Assembly (NCBI GenBank): GCA_964392345.1
Contig: CAYMPQ010000037.1
Coordinates: 1 to 16,573, forward strand
Reading direction: 5' to 3'
DNA from: JAUVXY01 sp964392345
GTDB lineage: Bacteria; Actinomycetota; Humimicrobiia; Humimicrobiales; Humimicrobiaceae
DNA length: 16,573 bases
In this document: positions 1-9,332 of the stretch, in pieces
Layout: every line of letters begins with the position of its first letter
Numbering within the stretch: the first letter of the stretch is position 1
Translations under genes and position numbers: made by a program
Notes under the pieces: generated by a model
The model's input: only the letters and a program-made list of their open reading frames with translations
The model's database searches: none
Told to the model about the DNA's origin: nothing

Positions 1-23
1 TTTAAAAAAAGAAATAATCCAGG

Positions 24-1847
24 ATGATATTAAATAAATATGAAAAAATTGTTAACCATAAGGGAACTCCTATTATAGTATTATCTGGTCCAGGTACCGG
101 AAAAACATTTCTACTGGCAGATAGAGTAAATAGATTACTAAAGAAAGGAGTTAATAAAGAAAATATTACAGTTATTACCTTTGGAAAAGAAGCTAATCAA
201 GAAATGATAAATATGTTGATAGATCCTAAAGATAAATTTAAGTTAAATTTATCAGATTTGCCCAATATATCAACAATGCATTCATTAGGATATAGTATTG
301 TGATGGAAAAACCGAGAGAGGTTAATTTATTAAAAACAAATTTAGAAGTACAGCCTGATGAAAGTATAAAGAAATTATTATACAGAGATGCTGCATATAT
401 AGTTGGTCAAAGTGAGAAAGATGCTGAAATAGCAAGGGGGTGTAAGCAACATGGAGATTGTAAAAAGCATAAAAACGAATGTAAAATCTGTTATGAATAC
501 AGGCAAATAATGGCTAAGTGTAATTATATCGATTTTGATGACCAAATCCTTTTTGCTTGCGAAATATTAGAAAACAACGAAGCAATATTAAGAAAATATC
601 AAGAAAAATCTCAACATTTGCTTATAGACGAATACCAAGATATAAATACCGCTCAATTTCGTCTAATAGAATTGTTATCAAGAGAATCAAGAGAAGGACT
701 TTTTGTTGTAGGTGATGATGCGCAAAGTATATTTAAATTTCGTGGAGGTGATCCAAGATTTATTCTAAGATTTGAAGAAGATTATCCAGGTGCCAAAAAA
801 GAAACTTTAAATATAAGTAGACGATGCCATAAGGGAATTATGGATAATGCATTTAAAATTTTAGAAAAATATTATAATGATTGGTCCGGTAAGCCAAAAG
901 ATTTAGATTATAAACAAGTGACCGGTGATAAACCTATAGTTTATCAAGTACCAAGTGAAAAGAAAGAAGCAGAAATAGTAGCAAAAATTGCTTTAGGTTC
1001 ATTAAAAAAGGAAAAATCAGTATTAATATTAATACCTAATAATAGGTTTCTTCCGCTACTTGTAAATGAGTTAGACAAAAAAGGTATTCCATATGATTGT
1101 CCTAAGAGTTTTCTTCCAGAAAACATGAATAGCTTAAAAAAATTCTTTACTTGGTTAACCAATCCAAATGATAATTTTACAACAAGATTGGTAATTGAAT
1201 ATTTAATGAATAATGGATCGTTTAAAGTTGCTGGAGCTGATAAAAATCCAAAAAAATGCAAACAAAAAACAATAGAAAATAGGATTATTGAAGAAACAGC
1301 AATAGCTGAATTATGGAATAATGTTAATAAAAAATATAATCTATACTCTGTGTTTAAAGAAGCTAATAGTAGCGAAACAGTATCAAATATTTATGGAGCA
1401 CTAAAGTTGCTATATTCCTTAAATAAAAAATATAATGACAAAGATAAAGTAGATTTTTTAAAACATCTTTCATATATTTCTGGTATCTGGTGTAAACCGA
1501 AAAAGCTAATGGAGGATATATTTGAAGTTGACAAATTACTTGAAATAAAAAACTTTTGTGTTCAAAAGAATTTAAAAATAACATCTATGAGAAAGGCAAA
1601 AGGTCTAACCCGTGATGTAGTTATAGTTTTAGGTTTAGAAGATGATATTATACCAAATCCTCGTGGAAATTTAGTAGAGGAGGCTAGGTTATTTTATGTT
1701 TCAATGACAAGAGCAAGAGAAAAATTATATTTAATACATTCATATCAGAGGCGAAGGGGAGTATCTTTTGGTGAAGAAATAACCGATAAAAAAAGATCAA
1801 GATTTTTGGATATCCTAAATAGGAAAAGTGAATGGAAACGATATTGA
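24..1847 (+). CDS. UvrD/PcrA-like SF1A DNA helicase with cysteine cluster
   Basis: This 607-residue protein has the superfamily 1 helicase motifs in order: Walker A GPGTGKT (residues 22-28), Walker B LLIDEYQD (199-206), motif III GDDAQSIFKFRGG (about 230-242), a NISRRC motif IV region (264-268), KAKGL (about 524-528) and the motif VI block ARLFYVSMTRARE near 554-566. UvrD-type enzymes unwind DNA 3'-5' in repair or defence. Four cysteines and interspersed histidines at about 140-156 (CX5CX6CX2C) could bind zinc; that is inference. The frame is closed by a stop at 15-17, so the protein starts here or slightly later. The ATG has only AGG directly before it, a poor Shine-Dalgarno spacing, and the N-terminal LN..Q element is atypical (LNKYEK), so the very N-terminus may be shortened. 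The kinase gene follows 69 bases downstream on the same strand. It is smaller than housekeeping PcrA (about 700-750 residues), so an accessory helicase is more likely. Confidence 0.9.
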   Translation: MILNKYEKIVNHKGTPIIVLSGPGTGKTFLLADRVNRLLKKGVNKENITVITFGKEANQEMINMLIDPKDKFKLNLSDLPNISTMHSLGYSIVMEKPREVNLLKTNLEVQPDESIKKLLYRDAAYIVGQSEKDAEIARGCKQHGDCKKHKNECKICYEYRQIMAKCNYIDFDDQILFACEILENNEAILRKYQEKSQHLLIDEYQDINTAQFRLIELLSRESREGLFVVGDDAQSIFKFRGGDPRFILRFEEDYPGAKKETLNISRRCHKGIMDNAFKILEKYYNDWSGKPKDLDYKQVTGDKPIVYQVPSEKKEAEIVAKIALGSLKKEKSVLILIPNNRFLPLLVNELDKKGIPYDCPKSFLPENMNSLKKFFTWLTNPNDNFTTRLVIEYLMNNGSFKVAGADKNPKKCKQKTIENRIIEETAIAELWNNVNKKYNLYSVFKEANSSETVSNIYGALKLLYSLNKKYNDKDKVDFLKHLSYISGIWCKPKKLMEDIFEVDKLLEIKNFCVQKNLKITSMRKAKGLTRDVVIVLGLEDDIIPNPRGNLVEEARLFYVSMTRAREKLYLIHSYQRRRGVSFGEEITDKKRSRFLDILNRKSEWKRY

Positions 1848-1916
1848 AAAATATTTTTTTTACTAATAAATATGGGGGAACTCAATTAAGTAATTTTATA
1901 TGAAAATAGAAAAATT

Positions 1917-3281
1917 ATGGAAATAGACAATACTAATAAAAAATCAAAACTTACACTAGATACTGCTAAAATTCAGGGCATACATAAAATTGAATGGGAA
2001 AATGGTGAAAGAATTGGAAATAGCGGTGGTTTTGGAGTCGCATATAAAGTATATAAAATAGTAGATGGTAAAAAGGAGACAACACCTTACGCAAAAAAAG
2101 AATTAAAAAATACAGATACACTATCTATAGAAAGATTTAAAAAAGAGGTTAGAATATTAAAACAACTTAATCATCCGAGGATTATTAAGGTCGTTAGCGA
2201 GAATTTAAATAGTATTCCATATTATTACATAATGCCTTTATATAAATATAGCATGGAAGAAAATTTGCAAACAATTAAAGGCGATTTCACAAAATTAAAA
2301 AAAATCTTTAATAATATATTTGATGGAGTATATTATTTACACGAACAAGGCGTTTTTCATAGAGACTTGAAACCAGCAAATATTTTAATGAATTCAGACA
2401 ATGATTTGGTAATTAGTGATTTTGGGCTATGTTTAAATATTTTTTCAGATTCTATAAGGTTAGCTTTTACAGGTGAAGCTTTTGGCACTCAATTTTATTC
2501 TTCTCCTGAACAATCCGAAGATTTTAAACATGTTGATAAAAGAACAGATATATATAGTCTTGGAAAAATTATTTATGTATGTTTTGCATCTGGAAATTCT
2601 TTTGCAAGTTTAGAGACATCTACAATTTTACCTAGTATAAATTATGTTATCAATAAGGCAACTAAAAAAAATAGGGAAGAAAGATTTTCAAATATAGAAG
2701 AATTGAGGGACAGTTTTAATTCTGCTATTAGTGCTATCAGCGATACAGAAGAAACAAATAATATAGATTTGCTACTTGGTAATCTTGAATCACTGTTCAT
2801 GGAGGATATCCATTTAAATAGTAAAGATATAGAAAAAATAATAATGTATTTACAAAAAAATATTGATAATCCAGATGAAGTAAATGAAGTTATAATGAAA
2901 TTACCAAGTCATATTTTTGCTCAGATGTTAATATCTTATAAAGAAATAGTAGAAAAAATTATTGAAATATTTAAAAACCATGTCACTGAGCAGGAATGGC
3001 CTTTTAACTATACTGATACAATAGCAGATAAATGTTTATCTTTTTATAATTCAATCAGTGACATGCAGATAAAAGCTAAACTAATATATATATTAGTAGA
3101 AATGGGCGTTTCACATAATAGATTCTATGTAATAAATATTGCAAAAGATTTACTGCAAAAGATTAAGAAACCTTCAGAGGGTTTTATAGTGGTTGAAGAA
3201 TTGAAACCCATAAGAAGAAAATTTATATTGTTAGAGATTGATAAATCTAAATTAATTAAAGTATTCAGCAAACTGTATTAA
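1917..3281 (+). CDS. Hanks-type serine/threonine protein kinase with helical C-terminal region
   Basis: The kinase domain spans about residues 25-290 of 454. Visible elements are a modified glycine-rich loop GNSGGFGVAYKV (35-46), the ATP-anchoring lysine in YAKKEL (K60), a helix-C glutamate near 77, the catalytic loop HRDLKPAN (148-155), DFG (168-170), the activation-segment end GTQFYSSPEQ (190-199, SPE in place of APE) and D211 in DIYSLG. All catalytic residues are present, so it should be active. Residues about 290-454 are charged and predicted helical with no family I recognise. No transmembrane segment or PASTA repeat is seen, so it is a soluble kinase unlike housekeeping PrkC. No good Shine-Dalgarno precedes the ATG; the ATG at 1872 is in frame but stops after five codons, so 1917 is the best start. 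Position between a UvrD-like helicase and a restriction locus suggests a defence role, by inference. Confidence 0.9.
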   Translation: MEIDNTNKKSKLTLDTAKIQGIHKIEWENGERIGNSGGFGVAYKVYKIVDGKKETTPYAKKELKNTDTLSIERFKKEVRILKQLNHPRIIKVVSENLNSIPYYYIMPLYKYSMEENLQTIKGDFTKLKKIFNNIFDGVYYLHEQGVFHRDLKPANILMNSDNDLVISDFGLCLNIFSDSIRLAFTGEAFGTQFYSSPEQSEDFKHVDKRTDIYSLGKIIYVCFASGNSFASLETSTILPSINYVINKATKKNREERFSNIEELRDSFNSAISAISDTEETNNIDLLLGNLESLFMEDIHLNSKDIEKIIMYLQKNIDNPDEVNEVIMKLPSHIFAQMLISYKEIVEKIIEIFKNHVTEQEWPFNYTDTIADKCLSFYNSISDMQIKAKLIYILVEMGVSHNRFYVINIAKDLLQKIKKPSEGFIVVEELKPIRRKFILLEIDKSKLIKVFSKLY

Positions 3282-3379
3282 ATTGTTTAAAAAATGATTT
3301 TAAGTATTATTTTTATAGACTTTTTAAGAAAAAGAGTTAAAAAATATTACTAATAATGAAGAATAATACTAGAAGGAAC

Positions 3380-3414
3380 ATAATAATTATTACGTTATTA
3401 ATAAAAATTATTAT
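3380..3414. repeat. AT-only inverted repeat in the kinase to helicase-fossil gap
   Basis: ATAATAATT at 3380-3388 is matched by AATTATTAT at 3406-3414, a 9-bp stem with a 17-base loop. There is no following T run, so it is not a convincing terminator. In such AT-rich DNA it could arise by chance. The rest of the gap 3282-3453 shows no coding signal. Confidence 0.25.
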
Positions 3415-3453
3415 TAATAGGACTGAAAACACAATTATTTATCTGGAGTTGCT

Positions 3454-3930
3454 TTGGAAAAGATATTAGACAACAGAAAAAATGGTAAAGTAGGTGAAAC
3501 TCTAAAGGAATATATAACCTATGGCTCTAAACTTTCCTTCATTTCTTCCTGTTTTACTATTTATGCATTTGAAGAGTTGAAAGCTGAGTTAAAAAAAGCG
3601 GAAAGCCTTAGATTTCTTTTTATTGAACCAACATTTATTAAGGACAACATTTAGGAAATTAGGGAATACTATATTGGGCGAAATGAGAGGGAGAAAAGCA
3701 TATCAGGAAGTGAATTTGAATTAAGATTAAAAAATGATTTAAATCAATCAAGTATTGCCCGTGAGTGTGCAGAATGGATAAAAGAAAAAGTATATTTTTG
3801 TTTGCTAAAAGACAAGAACACTATTATCTGGAATAAATTATACCGATTTCAGAAGGATGATGTGCTTTGGACAATAGATAAGATAGAAAAACATAACGGT
3901 GGTATAATTTCCCGTTATTCTTATTTTTGA
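3454..3930 (+). pseudogene. Remnant of PLD/SNF2-type helicase (N-terminal pieces only)
   Basis: A TTG start with GGAG six bases upstream opens a frame reading MEKILDNRKNGKVGETLKEY, like the N-terminus of large helicases that carry a phospholipase D-like domain before an SNF2 motor and that often sit next to type III restriction genes. The frame meets TAG at 3652-3654 but homology continues in the same frame beyond it (EIREYYIGRNEREKSISGSE). After about KEKVYF the text jumps to NTIIWNKLYRFQKDDVLW and IDKIEKHNGG, which in the family lies just before the Walker A motif. The central PLD catalytic region therefore appears deleted. The frame leaves homology at about 3907 and stops with TGA at 3928-3930. 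All ATPase motifs are missing. Family assignment is from memory of conserved text; the truncation is seen directly. The gene is surely non-functional as a helicase. Confidence 0.75.
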
Positions 3931-4357
3931 GCATGAAAATAGAGTTGCTTTGAGTGTTGGATTTAAGAGGATTAATAAAGCTGACATATCTAAAAATGTT
4001 GTAGATGAAATTTATAATTCTGGGTGGATTGAAGGTAAAATTGATAAAGAAAGAAATTTTACAAAGAGTTTACGAATAAAAAATTTATCTTTTGTAAATT
4101 TTTATGAATTTTATAATGATTTTGCTGGCAGGGTAAGGTTATTTATAATATGTGAGTATAAGAAGAATTATCAATATAAAGATTCTAAAAAAACACAAGA
4201 AATTTTTAATTTATATCTTAAAATAAAAGAGATGGAAGAAAAGGAAATAAATCTAAAAAAGCTGATTAAATCAGATAAAAGTTTTTCTGAGAAAGTGAGA
4301 TTAAATATTGCTATTAAAGAAAGTAAAAAAGTGTATATTGAAAAAATAAATATGTAG
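3908..4357 (+). pseudogene. C-terminal part of a DUF4391-like protein, fused to the helicase fossil
   Basis: In the frame beginning at 3908, directly after an in-frame TAA, the sequence reads FPVILIFEHENRVALSVGFK and continues through NLSFVNFYEFYNDFAGRV to a lysine/glutamate-rich tail ending KKVYIEKINM. This resembles the C-terminal part of DUF4391 proteins, which are commonly encoded immediately upstream of type III Mod methyltransferases. The homology-like text begins without a start codon exactly where the helicase fossil ends, which indicates a deletion that removed the helicase motor and the DUF4391 N-terminus. A TTG at 3950 could in principle give a 135-residue product, but it has no good ribosome site. 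The stop lies 8 bases before mod. The DUF4391 name is moderately sure; the broken state is well supported. Confidence 0.6.
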
Positions 4358-4365
4358 GAGAGAAC

Positions 4366-6339
4366 ATGGATAAATTGGATGGTAAAAGTAAAGATATTGT
4401 TGAAGATAATATTGAAAAATTAAAAAAGATTTTTCCTGAGGTTATTATTGAGGGGAAAATAGATTTTGATAGTCTTAAAGAAACTTTAGGAAGTTATTTA
4501 GATGATAGAGAAGAGGGATATAACTTCAATTGGAACGGTAAATCTCAAGCGAGACAAATTGCACAGGCTCCTTCAACAGGAACATTAAGACCATGTAAAG
4601 AAGAAAGTGTAAATTGGGATAAAACAGAAAATCTTTTTATTGAAGGAGATAATCTTGAAGTGTTGAAACTGCTTCAGAAGTCGTATCATAAAAAGGTGAA
4701 GATGATCTACATAGATCCTCCATATAATACAGGCAAAGATTTTATATATAAAGATGATTTCAGAGATAATATAAAAAACTATTTAGAGATTACAGGGCAA
4801 GTTGATGGTGAAGGGAAGAAACTTTCTGTAAATCCTGAAACAAGTGGTAGATATCACACTGATTGGTTGAATATGATGTATCCAAGGCTTAAACTTGCAA
4901 GTAATTTACTCAGAGATGATGGAGTTATTTTTATTAGTATTGATGATAATGAAGTGAATAATTTAAGAAAAATTTGTGATGAAATTTTTGGAGAGGAAAA
5001 TTTTGTTGCTGAAATTATTGTGCAAGCAAATAAGGGTGGACGTGATTATTTACAAATAGCTAAAACTCATGAATATCTGCTTTGCTATTTAAAAAAAGTT
5101 GGCACAGAATTATTTCTTCTTCCTAAAAAGGATATCTCTTCTTTTAAATATAGTGATTTAAATGGAAAATATGAATTAAGAGAACTTAGGAATAGAAATC
5201 CAAAATTTCACAGGGGAAATAGACCAAATCTCTATTTTCCGATTTACATAAACCCAACTCTGAAAGATAATTATGCATGTTGTGCTATTTCTCTAAGCAA
5301 AAATAATAAATATCATATTGAAATATTTCCAAAAAATAGCAAAGGCAATGACAGTTGCTGGCGATGGGGAAAAATATTATTATCAAAAAATATTTCTAAA
5401 GATAATCCAAGTGAAAGTAATGTAGTTGCTAAAAAAAAGAATGACAGTGGTTGGAATATTTATGAAAAAAATAGAAAAACTACTACTAAAGCAAAATCAA
5501 TATGGGATGACAAAGATGTTAGAACGGAAAGAGGAACTATTGTTTTTAGAGAATTATTTGGTAAAAGTCTTATTGAATTTCCTAAACCAATAGAACTAAT
5601 AATGAAAGCTATGAGATTGGGTTTAGGAAAAGAAGGTATAGTACTTGATTTTTTTGCTGGTTCTGCTTCTACTGCTCATGCAGCAATTGAACTGAATTTT
5701 TCAGATAATGAAAACCGTAAATTCATTATGGTTCAAATTCCAGAACCAACTAGTGAAAATTCAGAAGCTTATAAAGCTGGTTATAAAACAATAGCAGATA
5801 TTGGAAAAGAACGTATACGCCGTGTAATTAAAAAAATAGAATCTGAACAGGAAGAACAAAAGAAAAAAAATAAAGAAACTTTATTTAACGAAAATGAACC
5901 AGACGAAGATAAAAAATTAGATCTAGGTTTTAAAGTATTTAAACTTGATTCGTCTAACATCAAAACATGGGACAGTGATTTTGAAAATCTTGAACAAAAC
6001 CTATTGGATTCAGTAGACAATATAAAATCAGACCGTTCAACTGAAGACGTATTATATGAAATTCTTCTAAAATGCGGACTTGACCTAACTGTACCTATCG
6101 AGGAAAGAATAATTGCAAATAAAAAGGTATATTCAGTAGGCCTCGGTGCTTTAATAATATGCTTGGAAAAAGACATATCAAATGATGTCATTGAAGGGAT
6201 AATAGAATTAAAAGAAGAATTAAAGCCGGAAGTTATACGTGTTGTATTTTCTGATTCAAGCTTTGAAGATGATGTTATCAAAACAAATACTGTTCAGATA
6301 TTAAAGCAACATGGCATTGAAGATGTAAGAAGTATATAA
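4366..6339 (+). CDS. mod: Type III restriction-modification system DNA methyltransferase (Mod)
   Basis: Mod recognises the asymmetric target and methylates adenine at N6; it is also needed by Res for cleavage. The 657-residue protein has the beta-class motif order: catalytic motif IV DPPYNTGKDF (from residue 117) precedes the AdoMet-binding motif I DFFAGSAST (428-436). The stretch between, about 200-400, is the likely target-recognition region and is lysine-rich. The N-terminal segment ENLFIEGDNLEVLKLLQKSY before motif IV is typical of the family, and the length is normal. AGGAGA lies five bases before the ATG, a good ribosome site. No frameshift or internal stop is visible. The stop is 14 bases before res, so the two are cotranscribed. 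DNA specificity cannot be read from the sequence. An A8 tract inside the recognition region (5431-5438) is not clearly a phase-variation switch. Confidence 0.95.
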   Translation: MDKLDGKSKDIVEDNIEKLKKIFPEVIIEGKIDFDSLKETLGSYLDDREEGYNFNWNGKSQARQIAQAPSTGTLRPCKEESVNWDKTENLFIEGDNLEVLKLLQKSYHKKVKMIYIDPPYNTGKDFIYKDDFRDNIKNYLEITGQVDGEGKKLSVNPETSGRYHTDWLNMMYPRLKLASNLLRDDGVIFISIDDNEVNNLRKICDEIFGEENFVAEIIVQANKGGRDYLQIAKTHEYLLCYLKKVGTELFLLPKKDISSFKYSDLNGKYELRELRNRNPKFHRGNRPNLYFPIYINPTLKDNYACCAISLSKNNKYHIEIFPKNSKGNDSCWRWGKILLSKNISKDNPSESNVVAKKKNDSGWNIYEKNRKTTTKAKSIWDDKDVRTERGTIVFRELFGKSLIEFPKPIELIMKAMRLGLGKEGIVLDFFAGSASTAHAAIELNFSDNENRKFIMVQIPEPTSENSEAYKAGYKTIADIGKERIRRVIKKIESEQEEQKKKNKETLFNENEPDEDKKLDLGFKVFKLDSSNIKTWDSDFENLEQNLLDSVDNIKSDRSTEDVLYEILLKCGLDLTVPIEERIIANKKVYSVGLGALIICLEKDISNDVIEGIIELKEELKPEVIRVVFSDSSFEDDVIKTNTVQILKQHGIEDVRSI

Positions 6340-6353
6340 ATAATTAGGCTGAT

Positions 6354-9332
6354 ATGAAATTAAAATTTGATCCAAATTTAGATTTTCAAAGAGAAGCAAT
6401 AAATAGTATTGTTGATATTTTTGAAGGCCAGGAGACCTGTAGAACAAATTTTACTGTAGCTCCACTATCATATATGCAATTATCTTATAATGATCTTGGG
6501 GTTGGTAATAGACTAGAATTAATGGATGAAGATATTCTTAAGAATGTAAGAGATATTCAGCTGCGTAATGGACTAAAATCCTCTTTGAATCTGGGAACCA
6601 TGGATTTTACAGTTGAGATGGAAACCGGTACTGGAAAGACTTATGTATATCTCAGAACTATCTTTGAGTTAAATAAAAAATACGGTTTTACAAAATTTGT
6701 TATAGTAGTCCCTTCAGTGGCAATTAAGGAGGGTGTATACAAATCACTTGAAATAACAAAAGAACATTTGAAAATGTTGTACGATAATGCCCAATACGAT
6801 TATTTTGTATATAATTCCGGCAAGCTTGGGCAGGTAAGAAGTTTTGCAACGAATGACTATATCCAGATTATGGTGATCAATATAGATGCATTTCGTAAAA
6901 GCTTTACTGATCCTGAGAAGGAATCAAAGGCAAATATAATCCATAGGGCACATGACAGATTAAGTGGAATTAAACCAATCGATTTTATTAGAGCTACAAA
7001 TCCCATAGTTATAATAGATGAACCGCAGAGTGTTGATAATACTGCTAAAGCAAAAGAAGCAATAAGATCCCTGAATCCATTATGCTGTTTAAGATATTCG
7101 GCGACCCATAGAGAAAAATATAATCTAATGCATAAGCTAGATTCAGTGGATGCTTATGAAAGAAAGTTAGTTAAGCAGATTGAAGTGGCTTCACTTCAGG
7201 TAAAAGATGGGCACAATAAGGCATATATTAAATTATTAAGTGTGAAAAATGATCCATTTCAGGCAAAAATTGAGATTGATGTATTAAATAATGGAAAGGT
7301 AAAAAGGAAGACAAGGATTGTTAAAAAAGGCGATGACCTATTTGAGATATCCGGGGGAAGAAAAGTTTACGAAGGTTATATAATTAATGATATTTATTGT
7401 GAAAAAGGAAATGAGTATATTGATTTTACCAGCAGGCCTGATGTTGTTGAGCTAAATCAGGATGTTGGAGGAGTAAATCAGGATGAATTTAAAAGGTTAC
7501 AAATTAGGAAAACAATAGAAGAACATCTTGACAAGGAATTGCGTTTGAAATCAAGGGGTTTAAAAGTACTTAGTTTATTCTTTGTTGACAGGGTTGCAAA
7601 TTATAGGAGTTATGATGATGAAGGAAATCCTCAGAAAGGTAAATACGCCAGTATATTTGAGGAGGAGTATAGAGAAATAATTAAAAAGCCTAAGTACAGA
7701 ACATTATTAGAAGATGTTGATATTAATACCGAAGCAGAAAGGGTCCACAACGGTTATTTTGCAATAGATAAGAAAAAAGATTCAAAAGGTGAGAGTTTCT
7801 TTAAAGAATCTAAAGGTGATGAAGGTAAAACTCTTGCTGATGAAAGTGCATATCAATTAATAATGAGAGATAAAGAAAAGCTTCTAAGTTTTGATTCTAA
7901 GCTAAAATTTATTTTCTCTCATTCAGCTCTTAGAGAGGGCTGGGATAATCCAAATGTTTTTCAGATCTGCACTCTTAATGAAACTGGTTCAGAGATGAAA
8001 AAACGCCAGGAAATAGGACGTGGTTTAAGAATTGCAGTCAATCAGGAAGGTGAAAGAGTTCGTGGTTTTGATGTCAATACACTAACGGTTATGGCAAATG
8101 AATCATACGAAGATTTTGTAAGTGTCCTGCAAAAAGAAATAGAAAAAGAAGAAGGCATAAGATTTGGAGTAATAGAAGAATATTCATTTGCCAGTATAGT
8201 TCGGATTGATGAAGATGGAAATAAAGCATATCTTGGTTCCGAAGCATCAGAAAAAATTTGGGGACATTTTTTAAATAAAGAATATATTGACAAGAATGGT
8301 AAAGTGCAAGAGAAACTTAAAAAGGACCTAAAGGAAAATAATATTTCTCTTCCAGAAGAGTATGGTGCTGAAAGTCCACAGATCTTTGAAATAATTAAAA
8401 AAACAACAAGAAAATTAAACATTAAAAACGCATATGATAAAAAGAAAATTGAGGTTAATAAAGAAGTATTTTTAAGTTCTGAATTTAAGGAATTATGGAA
8501 TCGTATAAAACATAAAACAATATACCAGGTTGATTTTGATGCGGAAAAGCTTATTGAAACATGTGCAAAAGAAATAAGAGATAATTTAATTGTTGGTAAA
8601 ACAAAATTTGTGTATACAAAGGATAGAACAGATATAACCCGAAGTGGCATTATAGGAGAAAAAATTAGTGAAGCTGTCCATGTCTATGGGGCACGTGATT
8701 ATATTTTACCAGATATTGTGAGTTATCTGCAAAATGAAACAAATCTTAAAAGAAAGACTATAGTAGATATTTTAATTAAAAGTAAAAAATTGGAAGACTT
8801 TAAAAATAATCCTCAGAGATTTATTGAAGAAGCAGCAAATATTATTAAAAGAACTATGCGCAGCTTTATTGTAGATGGTATTAAATACCAAAAAATTGGA
8901 GATGATTATTATTGGGCCCAGGAATTGTTCATTAATGAAGACCTGTATGGTTATTTATCTAAGAATATGTTAGAAGCAAAAAAATCAGTTTATGCCTATG
9001 TTGTATATGATTCAGATATTGAATACCAGTTTGCTGAAGCTTTTGAAAAAAGTAATGATGTAAAATTATATACCAAACTTCCAAAAAAGTGGTTTGTGAT
9101 TAATACACCACTGGGGAATTACAATCCTGATTGGGCTGTATTGATTGAAAGAGATGGGAAAGAGAAATTGTACTTTGTGGTTGAATCAAAAGGAAGTATA
9201 TTTACAGATGAATTAAGACCGATAGAAAAAGGGAAAATTGATTGCGGGAAAGAGCATTTCGAGGCTTTAAATACTAATGTGAATTTTAAAGTAGCTAATG
9301 ATTTTGAGACATTATCAAACATAATTGAGTAA
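6354..9332 (+). CDS. res: Type III restriction enzyme Res subunit (SF2 translocase plus PD-(D/E)XK nuclease)
   Basis: Res forms a complex with Mod, hydrolyses ATP to move or slide along DNA and cuts near the recognition site. The 992-residue protein has an SF2 motor: Walker A ETGTGKT (90-96), motif II DEPQ (222-225), motif III YSATH (248-252), SALREGWDNPNVFQI in the second RecA domain and motif VI QEIGRGLR (552-559). The C-terminal nuclease shows D926 in NPDWAVL and E944-S-K946 in VVESKG, the PD...ExK signature expected for Res. Length matches the family (about 900-1000). The gene starts 14 bases after mod with only a weak GGCTGAT ribosome site, suggesting translational coupling. All catalytic residues are present, so the enzyme looks functional. 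Confidence 0.95.
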   Translation: MKLKFDPNLDFQREAINSIVDIFEGQETCRTNFTVAPLSYMQLSYNDLGVGNRLELMDEDILKNVRDIQLRNGLKSSLNLGTMDFTVEMETGTGKTYVYLRTIFELNKKYGFTKFVIVVPSVAIKEGVYKSLEITKEHLKMLYDNAQYDYFVYNSGKLGQVRSFATNDYIQIMVINIDAFRKSFTDPEKESKANIIHRAHDRLSGIKPIDFIRATNPIVIIDEPQSVDNTAKAKEAIRSLNPLCCLRYSATHREKYNLMHKLDSVDAYERKLVKQIEVASLQVKDGHNKAYIKLLSVKNDPFQAKIEIDVLNNGKVKRKTRIVKKGDDLFEISGGRKVYEGYIINDIYCEKGNEYIDFTSRPDVVELNQDVGGVNQDEFKRLQIRKTIEEHLDKELRLKSRGLKVLSLFFVDRVANYRSYDDEGNPQKGKYASIFEEEYREIIKKPKYRTLLEDVDINTEAERVHNGYFAIDKKKDSKGESFFKESKGDEGKTLADESAYQLIMRDKEKLLSFDSKLKFIFSHSALREGWDNPNVFQICTLNETGSEMKKRQEIGRGLRIAVNQEGERVRGFDVNTLTVMANESYEDFVSVLQKEIEKEEGIRFGVIEEYSFASIVRIDEDGNKAYLGSEASEKIWGHFLNKEYIDKNGKVQEKLKKDLKENNISLPEEYGAESPQIFEIIKKTTRKLNIKNAYDKKKIEVNKEVFLSSEFKELWNRIKHKTIYQVDFDAEKLIETCAKEIRDNLIVGKTKFVYTKDRTDITRSGIIGEKISEAVHVYGARDYILPDIVSYLQNETNLKRKTIVDILIKSKKLEDFKNNPQRFIEEAANIIKRTMRSFIVDGIKYQKIGDDYYWAQELFINEDLYGYLSKNMLEAKKSVYAYVVYDSDIEYQFAEAFEKSNDVKLYTKLPKKWFVINTPLGNYNPDWAVLIERDGKEKLYFVVESKGSIFTDELRPIEKGKIDCGKEHFEALNTNVNFKVANDFETLSNIIE

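Noticed and set aside
5431..5438. A8 tract in the mod target-recognition region as a phase-variation switch
   Set aside because: Several A7-A8 runs occur by chance in such A-rich coding DNA (for example near 5830 and 5863); the tract is not unusually long.
5781..6281. Long - strand frames inside mod and res (also 8042-8650)
   Set aside because: Serine/phenylalanine-rich shadow frames opposite lysine/glutamate-rich real genes; no start signals or family resemblance.
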